Shown: positions 54,041 to 64,000 of the stretch, piece by piece
How the letters are laid out: each line of letters opens with the position of its first letter
Numbering within the stretch: the stretch's first letter is position 1
Assembly: GCA_020736575.1 (NCBI GenBank)
Contig: JAGPYM010000001.1
Coordinates: 2,108,001 to 2,172,000, forward strand
Direction: 5' to 3'
DNA length: 64,000 nt
Source: Thelonectria olida
Lineage: Eukaryota; Ascomycota; Sordariomycetes; Hypocreales; Nectriaceae
Translations under genes and position numbers: made by a program
The notes under the pieces: generated by a model
The model's database searches: none
What the model was told of the DNA's origin: nothing
The model's input: only the letters and a program-made list of their open reading frames with translations

Positions 54041-56666
54041 AAGAAACTGCGTTGTCAGATGATGGAAGATAATGTGCTAAGGCCCGCCGACAATCCATTG
54101 TCGATGTGCGCATCCATGATTCCGCTGCGAGAGGGTGGGTTGCGTGGTGGTATGCACTTCGCAGACGTACCTCGAAAGTGTGTTGGTTTTGGGTCTGCTT
54201 GAAGAGCTTGATCCACAACAAGGAGGTTGACTTACCAGATGGGGCCGATCGATCCATTGGAAGCTCACAGAGCTCAGAAGAAAGAACAAAGTGTTTCAAC
54301 TGCTCTGCGAGCGTTGATACACTTCTCTCTGTTTTCGTCAGACCTGGATATGCGGGCTGTCGCGCATGCACTTCCAGTTTGGCCCATTGATAAATCCAAT
54401 TGACCCTGGAGAGACGGTTAAGGTAACATTCTACATAGAGGCGGACGCTGATATTTCTCGGGACTGGCTCGGGCCAGGGCTCGGAATCGTTCCCCTCCGA
54501 GGGGGGGGATATAATTGTTGGGCCGGCAGGAAGGCCTCCATGGCAATGAAAGGCAAGAGACAATCGAGGGAAAGAGGCCTTGAGTCCTCAGCCTACTCCG
54601 TACGAAGAAGAATGGAACCCCACTTCTGCCCGCCCACATTCACTCAGGGTAGTGGGGCAACTGGTCAGGTTTTAGCGTCTCCAAACCCCCCGAGACCAAG
54701 CTGCTGGGGCGGCCTCTGATTGGTCCATCCCACTCACGGGCGGCAAACTGCCCCCAGCTCGCACCTAGCACCTGTTCCCTTCGCGCTCCTATCCACCATA
54801 AGGCGTTGGCGTTGGCGTTTAGGGAGGTACAGCAGGCTTCGCATGTTCGGATATGTGCTTCGTTACGTACGTTGCACATCCATCCCGAAGGAGGAAGAGA
54901 CCCGGGTCGTGGGATCCTCCGCCAACTTGACCTCCAGGCCTCCGACATGGGCCTGTTCGGGGACCGTGAGCTGCCAAGGGGAGGGAAGGTCGCGTCTCCC
55001 GCGGCCGTGGCGGTCTGGGAAGGCTGAGCTCCAAAGAGCATATGATTGTGGTCTCGGTTCGATGGCTGCTCCTTTCAGGGCCAGCTTCGGATTCAGGTTA
55101 TGGCCCGTGAGGCATTGCTTCTGTGTCAGCACATACAAGACCCGGGTTATCAACAAGACGAGGACAATTGCCGTGTGGGTCGGCAGTCTGGCCGAAGAGG
55201 AATGAATGTGCTGTCACAAAAGAATACCTCCAACGGCTCTTCCTCCTGGTATTTGTCAACCGTCTACAGTCCCGCTGCCCTACATCTAGATGGAGGGTAG
55301 AGGTTCTGCGTTATTGGACAACGTACGTTGCAGCGATGAACTGAAGATGGGTGACATTACTGACAGGAACGGGACTAAACAAGTCCAGAGAGTCATTCGT
55401 CGTGCCGTATGCAAAAGCTCACGGTTCAGGCTGAATATGCCAGTCTGACAGAGCCGTAACCGCGTCACATTCCATGCTACGGACGCCGAGCTGAGGTGTT
55501 CAAGCCCCGGCAGAAGCTAGAGCAATGAGAATGGCAGGACGGAGCTGACAGAGTGTTGGATCTGTTGAGTGGAAGCGAGGGGTTTGAGCGTCATCCCCTC
55601 TTTGGTCGACTTGGACCAATCCCCACCCCATTTAAGCGCCCAAGCCTGTCCGCGTTGATGCAGCCCCACGGATTGGGGGTGCTGGATGGATTTCCATTGG
55701 CTGAAGGGTAGTCGGGCGCTTAGGAGGGAGCCTGGGGAGGGGTGGATGAGAGTGTGGTGGTGGGGTGGTGTGCCCTCGACTCCTTGATTTTTTTTGCTCT
55801 TGCGGTTGTCTGATGAGGTGGTGTCCTTCGAAACAGTCAACTGGCGATGGGAAACTCTGATAGGATGTAAGAAAAGGAAACGAAACCATGGAAGATCTTA
55901 TCAAAATAAGCACATACCGGTTTGGGAGGTGACAGGATTCAGGAGAAATCGGCAATTGCTCGTACGTAGATGCATATGGAGGTGGAGGTGAGAGAGGTGC
56001 AAGCGCGAGTCGCAATCAAAGTTGGTGAGGTGGGCGTGAAACAGGAACCGCACCTCATAGCACTGCATCGCAGGGCGAGGGGCCACTAATGTGAGGTCCG
56101 GATGCATTCAATCAGCAGCCACTCATCATTTCATCCCATCTGGATGTCCTTTCACCTCACACCTCATTACTTCTCCTCTGTGCAGTGCTTCGTACCGGTA
56201 CTCGAACAGAGGTAGAAGAAAAAATACGTTACTTAAACAAGTGATAGGTAAGGACCCAGAGGTGGTAAGTATCTATCGTGTAGCACAGCATCGAACTGAG
56301 TCTTTAGATCCGTTGATGTGTTGTTGTATTTCTTTCTCATTCGCCCAATCATCGTCAATGCGCATTTTAAACTCTGTGAATCTCCTGATTCTCCTCTTCG
56401 TTGCTTTTCCTCATCCTCCAAGTTTATTAGCTGTGAGACAACTTGCAGCGGGGCCCAAACCACACAGAGATGGATGCCATGCCTGCAGCTTGCATGCTCG
56501 TCAATACAACTCACTGACCCGCTGGGCGTCGTCGTTGCATGGGCCAGACCATCTCGTCCTTCCGCCACCAGATGAAGACCCGATGACTGATGACCGAGGT
56601 GGACGAAGTACACGAAACCTCCTGTATGCCCCAAGAAACTGCGGCCCAGTATGGATTCCTGTCACC

Positions 56667-56689
56667 GGAAACTGGAAACTGGAAACTGG
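56667..56689. repeat. GGAAACT short tandem repeat
   Basis: Three perfect or near-perfect GGAAACT units in non-coding sequence. Confidence 0.8.
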
Positions 56690-57235
56690 AGACAGAGAAT
56701 ACGAGGTACACGGAAGGAGAAAAAATAGAAACAGAAACGAAGGATAGACACAAAATCAATGTCGTACGCAATGTTGATCTGATCTTAAAAATCCAGCTCT
56801 CTCCACGCTCCCTCATCAGCTGCATCACCAAGGCCAAGACCACACTCACACACCCTCTATCTCACAGACGCTCCGTGGACCAACCCCATCTTCCCTTGAG
56901 CCGCTGAACGACAGCTCTCACGAAAGCCACATTTTTCTTCTTTCTCTCTAATTTACATAATCTTCTGCTAGGTTATTTGCGCTCTCTGGACAGCCTTTTG
57001 GTGGCTGCTGTCACGAGAGCGACAAGGCGTGTCAGCCAGATATCGCCCTGCCTTCAGACTGAGATCAACAAACCACAACCACGACGATTGCCTCTTTGCC
57101 ACGGAAAAGAATTGTGCTTTTCCCTCCCTCCTCGGCCCCCCTATTTCAGCATCCATCTCTCATCATCAGACTGGACAGCACTGATTCTGCTTTTTTTACC
57201 ATATCCACCTGGTGGCCCACACATTGCAGAAGCAC

Positions 57236-57271
<36 letters not shown>

Positions 57272-57275
57272 CAAC
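57236..57275. repeat. CAA/AAC trinucleotide microsatellite
   Basis: About eleven perfect AAC units with an imperfect edge, inside the C/T-rich leader of the gene that starts at 58973. A smaller ATCAAC repeat lies nearby at 57729-57750. Confidence 0.9.
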
Positions 57276-58972
57276 GCACAACTTGCCTCCCGCTCACAAC
57301 AAGAGTTTTTCTTAACCATAGCCATTTCTCATCGACAACTGCTTAATCATAAGCTAGTCGAGCCGTGCCTTTGCGTTGCTGCACATAGCACGCACCTGCC
57401 CGCTTTGTCACTTGGTCTTCCTCCCTCGTCCCTTCCACGCCCCTCTCATCCAGACAACCAGGGCAGGCACCTTCCACCTTTCGGGCACACCCATCCAACC
57501 CACCTGCATTAGGACAACAGTCAACAGGCAGTGCACGCACCCACTCCCTCCTTCCCACTTCGCGGCCTACAGTTAGCGACGATATTCCCATGCTCCCAGA
57601 CACTTCCGCATTTCCTCCTCAGTTCTCTCGTGTCCCAAATCATTGTTTTTGTATGCTCGACGCGCTGTCCTGGTCATCGTCCCTATTCTCTCCGCTCTGC
57701 CGTCCTTGTCCCTTTCCACAGCGGGGTTATCAACATCAACATCAACATCAAACATCGGTATGGGCACCGAACAACGCGGGAAACCTTGCACCAATCCCAA
57801 CCATTCTAGTGGCCTATCGACCTGAGACAGACGCTTCTTTGAGCGTTCCGCCGCGCCAACTTCTCGCGTACGTCCCGAACAAGCGCAGGGTCGCAACTAC
57901 GGCCGCCCCTCCATCATCGACGACTCACACACCCGCTCGCTCTTCCAACCTAATACTTCGTATCGTACAAGTCCGAACCTTTGCTACCAAGTAAACGCAC
58001 CTCCCGAGGTATTCGTGTCGTTCTCGTGTACCGCCGGATCTCCATATTCAGCTACCCACGAACAGTAAGCTACGGCTCTTCTGCGAGCCGTTGTCTGTCT
58101 CTATCTGAGCGTCATCTCTCCACCCAACCATCAGCCATCCATTCATCCACATCCACATCCATAATCCACCACCCACTGAACTTGTCCTGTCCTGTCTGTG
58201 GTGGTGATCAGCATACTTGGGTACACCGACCGACCCACGACTAAGGTACCCAACTGCTACCCTCCGCCCCCCGCGCTCCTCACAGGACCCCAGCACGAGG
58301 AGGGACGCCCTACAGGCACGGACTCAACCGGACGCTACCGGATTGCGACAAGGCTCCAGTCTCCACGACCAGGGCTCACCATCTTGGCTCTTTTTTGGTA
58401 CCGACAGGGGACTGCTTGCTCAGTCCCCGACCCCTGGCCTGGCTACGTCTGCCTCGCTTCAATCACCGCCGCCGCTTTGCTCCCGGCTCACTCACTCTTT
58501 AAACCTGCCGCCCTCCATCTTCTCTTCCTTGGCCCGCGTCCTGCGACCTTTTCGCGCTTGAGCTCTCCTTCACCTCCAGCTTCCTCTTTCCTCGTCCTGG
58601 AAGATTGCTGGCCGTGCTCCTCCCTAAGGACCAATTCTTCCTATCGCCATCCTCTAATACCATTGCTCTCGATCCTTCTTACGCCCAACGCCACTTAAGC
58701 CGCCGCCGTCCCGTCTCACTTCGATCCTTCCCAACTGCCACACCAGCTTTTAGTCTCACCAAGCGCATGCTCCAAAGCAGCTCGATTCTATTTGACGACG
58801 TGCTATATATTCGCCATTCGATCTTCCGAGCCTATCTCGTGGACTTTGTATTCTTGAAGGTGCAAGCGCAATCGTCCTGAGCTCTGACCTTTTCACGAAC
58901 CCCCCGCCGATCCGGACTACTTGACTGTGGCCCCTCGTCGCCGCAAGGGATATTTTTAACTGAGCTCCCGCC

Positions 58973-61436
58973 ATGGCCCTGGAAGCTCCCTTAAGGTCAT
59001 CGACTGGCAATATTCACTTCCCATTTAACCAGAGAGACATGGTTGCGCCAGCGGAGACGGATCGCGTTCGGTCTCCCTTCAGGGTTGTGTATGTCTGCCA
59101 TCAATATAGTCGCATAGTCTTGTTATGTCTGCTAACTCGTCTTTACAGTTCTTCTCCCCCGACTACCGACTTCTCCTCCCTCCAACCTAACTCCGCACAT
59201 CGACATTCGGCACACCCATTCAGTCTAATGAGCCCCAGTGATATTGTAGGGCCCTCTCCCGTGACGTCCAACGGAACCGAAACAACTGAGATTGAGGACG
59301 ATATCTCCGACGAAGTTCATCGCGAACCCATTGACATCGATCCTTCTCGCCGATCCGAGGTTCGTATACAGCTCTTAATTCGGTTAAACTCACATCGCCA
59401 GCTAACACTATTCATAGTATTTAATGCTTTCCACAACCATCCCAAAGGATGTGTACCGGGCAACTGGCGAAGAAGCCATATCAGTTATCCATGCCCCCAA
59501 GGGCTACGGTACCTGGGTACGTCTAACTCAATCCATGTGTCAGGTATCAAACATCTAACCCAAGCCAGGCATCCGCGGAACCCGTATCGAACCCACGTGA
59601 GCCCAGCCCAAAGACATCACCTCGATCCGACCCAGCAAGTTTGGCAGCTCTTGACGGCGCCTCAACTAAGGTCAGTAATACTTATTCGTTGTGTATACCG
59701 AGTGTTACTTATTAAAACACTCCTCAGTCTTCTGAACATCCAGCTCGGCCTCCCATTTCCACCAATGTTAAGCCCGTGCGGTTCAACCTGGATAATGCCA
59801 CACCTCTTGCTCAGGACTTGAAGACTTTGATAGATGATGGTGCTCGGTTGCGGTCAAGCAGCACCAGCAGTCTTGAAAGTGAGTTTTTTTTTTTTTAATG
59901 GGGGGGGGGGGGATGTTTCATCCGACGATAGTATTGACCATGAGCTAGAAATCGAGGAGGCCGCCGAAGCCGATGGAGATGACGAGGAATACGCCTCTGA
60001 TGTTATGCCAATCTCTTCCGAAGAAGACGAGATCAATGCCTTGCGAAGCGCCCTCCAGGAATGCTGGACTCTATGCAACACGCTTGCCAACTTGAGCTCC
60101 ATCCATCGCACTCGAGTGTTCGCTGGTTCTGGGATCCCCGATGCCCATGAAAGGGCATGGAAGACATGCTGGAAGCTTTGCCAACGTCTCTACGACAATC
60201 GGGATGAGGATGCGACCCCTTTCAACGTCAGAGTGAACCTTGACCTCTGCAGGGACTTTTGCCAAGCTCTTTTTGATGTTCGAGTGCGAAACGACCACAC
60301 GGCAGACTCTATTTTGCGAGTCAGTTTCGAACTGAACAACCAGTCAGTAGCTCCAAGCACATCAAGCCCATTGCACATTCTAATATCCTCGTAGTCTGTA
60401 TAGTTCACAAGACATTCGCAACCTCCCCGAACAATTCAGAGAGCGAACCTTAGATTTCTATATCACGCTCTGCCACCGACTTATGAAGCAACGCAATGAT
60501 ATGCAGGAGGACCACGACCATCTACTGCGGGCATGCTGGGGGCTAGCAGAAAATCTTTTCAACATTCGGCAGAACAAGAGAGACGGCAGGCCACCGGACG
60601 AGGAACTATTGGGCTCTGCGGTCCAGGCTTGTTGGAATCTTTGTGACATATTCAGAGATGGCTGGACACAAGTCAGACCAGACAGCAGAAACACCCCACG
60701 AGCTAAGCAAATGGCCTTCCCGCAGTTCCAATCCGTCGATCAGAGCGGCCGCCAGAGTCAGGCCTCGAACCGATCTTCGATCCATTCCAAGCAAAGTATC
60801 AAGAGCATAGAGAAGCCAAGGAAGGTCCCCCTCCCGGTTCCCGAAACTCCCGTGACCGAATTCGAAGACACGCCCATTTCCCCCGGAGGTCAGTCCCCTC
60901 AAATGCCGAGCATTATGATGCTTGGCACGCCCAGTGAGAACAGTCGAAGTGGGCGATGGTCAAGCAATGCCTCCAACTTGTCGAGCTATTCGAGGGCCAG
61001 CACCAAGACATCCAGTACAGCGACTACCACGGCCGCATCTGAGGATGTAAGCGTCACCAGAGTCAAAGTCCTTGTGCTTCGGGCAGCCATGAACTTGGGT
61101 TTTGATCGCGATATCATTATTGACCCCCACTCGGCATCAGGGGCTCTTCAGAAGTTCGTCCAAGACCTGCCAACCGGGTCTTTCGGGCTTTTGCCAGCCC
61201 ATGGCACACTACTATCACAATATAAGAACTCTGTCCTCACGGACGCCATTATCCCTCGTCACCATTCCCTCCCGCCCCGAGGGAAACGAGTCACGGCTCA
61301 AGAGATGGCGAAAAGTATTCATAGTGTAGCAAGGAGTTCACAAAGATTCTCGTATCTCCCCGAACTCTTCCGCTTCGTTTTCCAGTTTCCGCTTGAAGAG
61401 GTGGACACGCGACGAAACGTCACCATTGTGGTCTAG
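58973..61436 (+). CDS. Conserved fungal protein with CW-x-LC helical repeats, unknown function
   Basis: Seven exons can be fitted: 58973-59088, 59149-59359, 59418-59516, 59569-59670, 59728 to about 59880, a sixth ending at 60342, and 60395-61436. The first part is disordered and Ser/Pro-rich. The middle carries repeated helical units with a Trp-Cys core: LQECWTLCNTLANL, AWKTCWKLCQRLYD, LDLCRDFCQALFD, LLRACWGLAENLFNIR and VQACWNLCDIF. A Ser-rich linker follows, then a folded C-terminal segment of about 130 residues (VTRVKVLVLRAAMNLGF, RFVFQFPLEEVD). I do not recognise a named family. The junction between exons 5 and 6 is unresolved: frame changes across a T13/G13 run (59884-59912) where no acceptor fits. 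The protein is clearly real on both sides. No transmembrane segment is seen. Confidence 0.75.
59884..59912. repeat. Composite homopolymer, 13 T then 13 G
   Basis: Thirteen T, then AAT, then thirteen G. It follows a plausible GTGAG donor, so it probably lies in an intron, but no AG acceptor in the right phase comes before the next exon. Length errors are common in such runs. Confidence 0.85.
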
Positions 61437-62216
61437 AGAAACCACGACATCTTTCACTTATTATTATTTTCTTTACTCCTTCGGGGACAACTACGCCTTG
61501 TCCTACGATTTTTATTATCCATCACCTGGATCCCTTTCTATCTAGATGTTGGCTACTGACCTGAATGGGAGGCTTGACCTTGATTTCTCACCGAATATGA
61601 CCACAAATGACACGACACATGAAAGAGAGCGAGAACAGATATCGAAACATTTCAAAGAGACCTGAGCAGCAGTCCATTCGTTTCGAATTACTAGATACCC
61701 TGTTGGAAGAACGGAGTAGGATGAGGAAAGAAAAAGAGCAAACCACAAATAACAGCCAGGGCCGAGAAGTGAAGAGAAGGGACCATTCTACTGTCACTCG
61801 CTGATTCACATGTTAATTTCCTATTATTTATTCCTTATTTCTCCTTTGTGTTGGATGACACGAATGGCGCGTTATGTATGGGTTTTTATGAGGCAGCACC
61901 GTCGCTCAATCAGAAGGATTTTGGTATCCAAATCTAGATTCAGATATATATATCCCTTTAACCCATCACTCCAAGAAAATCTTTTTTCTCTCGAACGATT
62001 GCTTTGTGTCGCTGTGAAATGGTTTATTGTGCGTTTGATATCCCAGAGTCCTTTACTTTTGTTCACTACCAACTCCCTATCTGAGTGCCCTTTATCTACC
62101 TTGCCATGCCCCCAACGTCGTCAAACAAAGACAAAAGCATGCTCACGAAAGGTATTTAAAGGGACCTTTGGCCCCCGATCACAAACAAAATCCTAAAGCC
62201 GTAGGATATCCACGTG
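61437..62216. other. 3' region between convergent genes
   Basis: Lies between the CW-repeat gene and the Q-rich gene. It is A/T-richer than coding parts. No gene is recognised. Confidence 0.45.
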
Positions 62217-63899
62217 TCAACATCTCTCTTCCAACTTGACCCCCGCCACTGGTGTCTTGGGCTCTTCAGAGGGAGTCCTCGTCAACCCTCGCTGCAAGAG
62301 AGGAAGAGAGCACATCTCTGCCAACAGCTTTGGATCGATGGTGTCATCTGGCACAGGTATACTCTCGTTCTCATTCTCATCCACCGGCGCCACACTACGC
62401 TGAACACTCGGATAGAGCGTCTCTAGGACCTCGCGCTCTTGGTCAGCCGCGGCGTTGGCAGCCGAGCTCGACGCCTGGCCGCAATCGCCGCCGCTTCGGG
62501 TGCTGTCGTTGGCGGAGACGAAGAAGAAGGGGTCGAGATTGGCAGTTAGCGCATCGTGAAGTGTTTGGTCGGGGGCCTGTTGCGGGCCGCCGGAGGTTTG
62601 GTAGCTTACGACTTGTGACGCATTTGACGGTGGGTTGGGCGGGTGAGGGCAGGGAGCGTTGGCGGCGTTGGGGACAGGTCGAGGCTCGGCGAGAGAAGGC
62701 TGGGTGGTTTGCTCGAGCGGCACGGGGACGAATTGGCGTGGGTCGAACAGCTGGGGGACTTGGCCGTATGGAGCCTTGACTTGAGGGATGGGGCTCTCCT
62801 GGGGAGGTTCTTGCGATAGTTCGAGAGCGTCGGGCTGGGCGACAGCAGGCGAAAGGTTGTTCGGGTGGAGGAAGTCCTCGGGAGGTCGGTTGAGCAGGAG
62901 TTGGCCATAGTCGGGAGCAGGCAGAAGGGGCATGTTCTGAGGAGTTTGGACAGCGGGTTGGTATGGGTATGGTGAAGCCATCATCTGGTTGGGCGGGTTC
63001 ATGGGGAAGAGGAGGTCGCTGCGAGGCTGGCTGTGAACTGCATGGTTGGGCTGCGGAGTATAAGGAGCGGCCGGCGAGTGGTTGTTTCCAAGGTTGAAAT
63101 GTCCAAGAGGGGAGCCATTGTAGTCCCAGAGGTGGTTCATCTGGTTGTGGTGGCTGTGGGGGAGTTGTTGGCCGCCCTGAGGCTGGAGGGGTGTTTGCGG
63201 AGCGAGGCCGGGCGCCGTGATGGAGGGGGAGAAGTTGTAGGGCATCTGCGCAGGATATTGCATCGGGAGAGGTGAGTTGCAGTAGCCTATCGGTGCTTGT
63301 AGCTGTGGCTGTTGCTGTGGCTGCTGCTGCCGCTGCTGTTGTTGAATCCCTAGGTCCGGGGGGGGTTGATTCGGCCAGTCCATCATGGCGACTGGGGGCA
63401 GGACGACGGGCGCGGCCTCGGGGATATGCGACTCGTCTTTTGGTGACTCTCGCTTGGATTGGGGATGCTCTTTCTTGCGCCTCTTGACTTCGCGCTCTGG
63501 AGAGGACTTGTCCGCGCTGGAAGAAGAAGTCCGTGTTAGAAGAGATACGGGGAGAGGGTGGTGGAAGGAGGTGGGCGATGACTTACAGTAAAGCCCGCCT
63601 CTTTGCTCTCATGGGTTCATTGATCAAGGGAGTGCTATAGTAGAAGAAAGGTGACATTAGACAAGGTCTTGGGGCTCGTGGTTCGTAGAGGTGCAGACTT
63701 ACCCGAAGCTGGGGTCTTTGCCATATTTGTTCTTGACGTAGCGAAGTTGGGTATCGGTCAACGTCTTTTTATACTTCTCGTAGTATTCCTTGATGATGGT
63801 GTTTTTGTCTGTCTTGCCCTTCTTAAGATCTGCGAATCTGGTGAGGAGGAACTCGACCTGGTCCCGGGTGTAAGTGGATTGGCCGACCATCTTGCCCAT
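62217..63899 (-). CDS. Q/P-rich nuclear-type protein, unknown function
   Basis: Three exons (63899-63703, 63634-63587, 63516-62217) give 514 aa. The N-terminal 66 residues (YTRDQVEFLLTRFADLKKG and TDTQLRYVKNKYGKDPSFG are parts) are lysine-rich and predicted helical, like a small DNA- or protein-binding domain such as a Myb/SANT-like fold; I cannot name the family. A two-part nuclear signal follows (RAKRR, then VKRRKKEHPQSKR). The rest is low in complexity: Gln-rich (QQQQRQQQPQQQPQ), Pro-rich and Asn/Ser-rich, typical of transcriptional regulators, with a short acidic conserved-looking end (DDTIDPKLLAEMCSLPLLQR). A transcriptional role is inference. The start at 63899 is the first ATG of this exon (MGKMVG); 100 bases upstream to the window edge contain no better one. 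Confidence 0.72.
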
Positions 63900-64000
63900 T
63901 TGCCGAGTTGGGCGTTCGAGCAGGATGTCAGCAAAGGTGGAGGGATGGGGAGGGGTCGTAGATCTCCGTTGTTGAAGTGCGTGTGTGTATGTGTGTGTCT

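Larger units (their letters stand above)
51822..58972. other. Gene-poor stretch of about 7 kb with a long C/T-rich leader
   Basis: No gene is recognised on either strand between RPB10 and the gene at 58973. Open frames of up to about 215 codons exist (minus 53913-54563, minus 53440-53916, plus 54720-55205) but look like chance frames: no domain, no sensible composition, no intron logic. A (GT)n tract lies at 54014-54040. From about 56800 to 58970 the plus strand is strongly C/T-rich with few purine tracts and contains short repeats. This reads as a very long promoter plus 5' leader of the next gene, possibly with leader introns and upstream ORFs. Confidence 0.5.

Noticed and set aside
53440..54563. 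Minus-strand open frames of 158 and 216 codons in the gene-poor stretch
   Set aside because: They resemble no family I know; one of them runs through the GT microsatellite as an HTHTDTHTHS-like string, which argues for chance.
59834..59931. Reading straight through the T13/G13 run as coding sequence
   Set aside because: It would insert FFFF and GGGG blocks and uses a start internal to exon 5; an intron or sequence error is more likely.
1..64000. CRISPR arrays, prophage, insertion sequences, operons, riboswitches
   Set aside because: None seen, and the genome is eukaryotic; the short repeats are microsatellites or coding duplications.

Overview
The window looks like a nuclear chromosome segment from a filamentous ascomycete fungus, most likely a Sordariomycete and perhaps of hypocrealean type. 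The reasons are many short introns (about 48 to 200 nt, mostly GTAAGT or GTATGT donors with CTAAC/CTGAC-like branch sites), single-gene transcription units on both strands, and fungus-specific families (Msb1, the eisosome protein Pil1, an RCR membrane adaptor, fungal Mcy1-type cysteine synthase). The clade assignment is inference. Nothing bacterial, viral or plasmid-like was seen, and there is no secondary-metabolite cluster.

Layout, left half: partial MSB1-family gene (minus), a 4.7 kb gene-poor stretch, UNG1 uracil-DNA glycosylase (minus), HRD3-type Sel1-repeat ERAD protein (plus), RCR-type membrane protein (plus), an unrecognised acidic nuclear-type protein (minus), alanyl-tRNA synthetase with a probable mitochondrial leader (plus), NDUFAF7 complex I assembly methyltransferase (minus), tRNA-Ser(GCT), Mcy1-like cysteine synthase (plus), TFIIS (minus), RAD2/XPG (minus), a NatC-type LSM protein (plus) and PIL1 (minus).

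Layout, right half: KMT6/EZH2 H3K27 methyltransferase (plus), an inverted pair of tRNA-Ser(GCT) genes around an AT-rich island, BAP31/Yet3 (plus), a DUF1479 protein (minus), a helix-hairpin-helix protein of unknown function (minus), a BBE-type flavoprotein (minus), a tiny SERF/zinc-binding protein (plus), a 2OG-Fe(II) oxygenase (minus), UTP17 (minus) head-to-head with RPB10 (plus), a 7 kb gene-poor stretch, a conserved protein with CW-x-LC helical repeats (plus) and a Q-rich nuclear-type protein (minus).

The genes are mostly housekeeping. Several share themes without forming a cluster: transcription and repair (TFIIS, RAD2, UNG1, RPB10, KMT6), ribosome and translation supply (UTP17, RPB10, AlaRS, three tRNA-Ser), ER and membrane organisation (HRD3, BAP31, RCR, PIL1), and mitochondrial function (NDUFAF7, Mcy1, mitochondrial forms of AlaRS and UNG1). 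I found no convincing new multi-gene system. The points most worth a second look are repeated TFIIH-binding-like FxxV motifs and a ubiquitin-interacting motif in RAD2, the CW-x-LC repeat protein with a T13/G13 run in the middle of its gene, the inverted tRNA-Ser pair, and the probable dual-targeting leaders. Splice sites were fitted by eye; for each multi-exon gene given with explicit exons, the summed exon length was checked to be a multiple of three.
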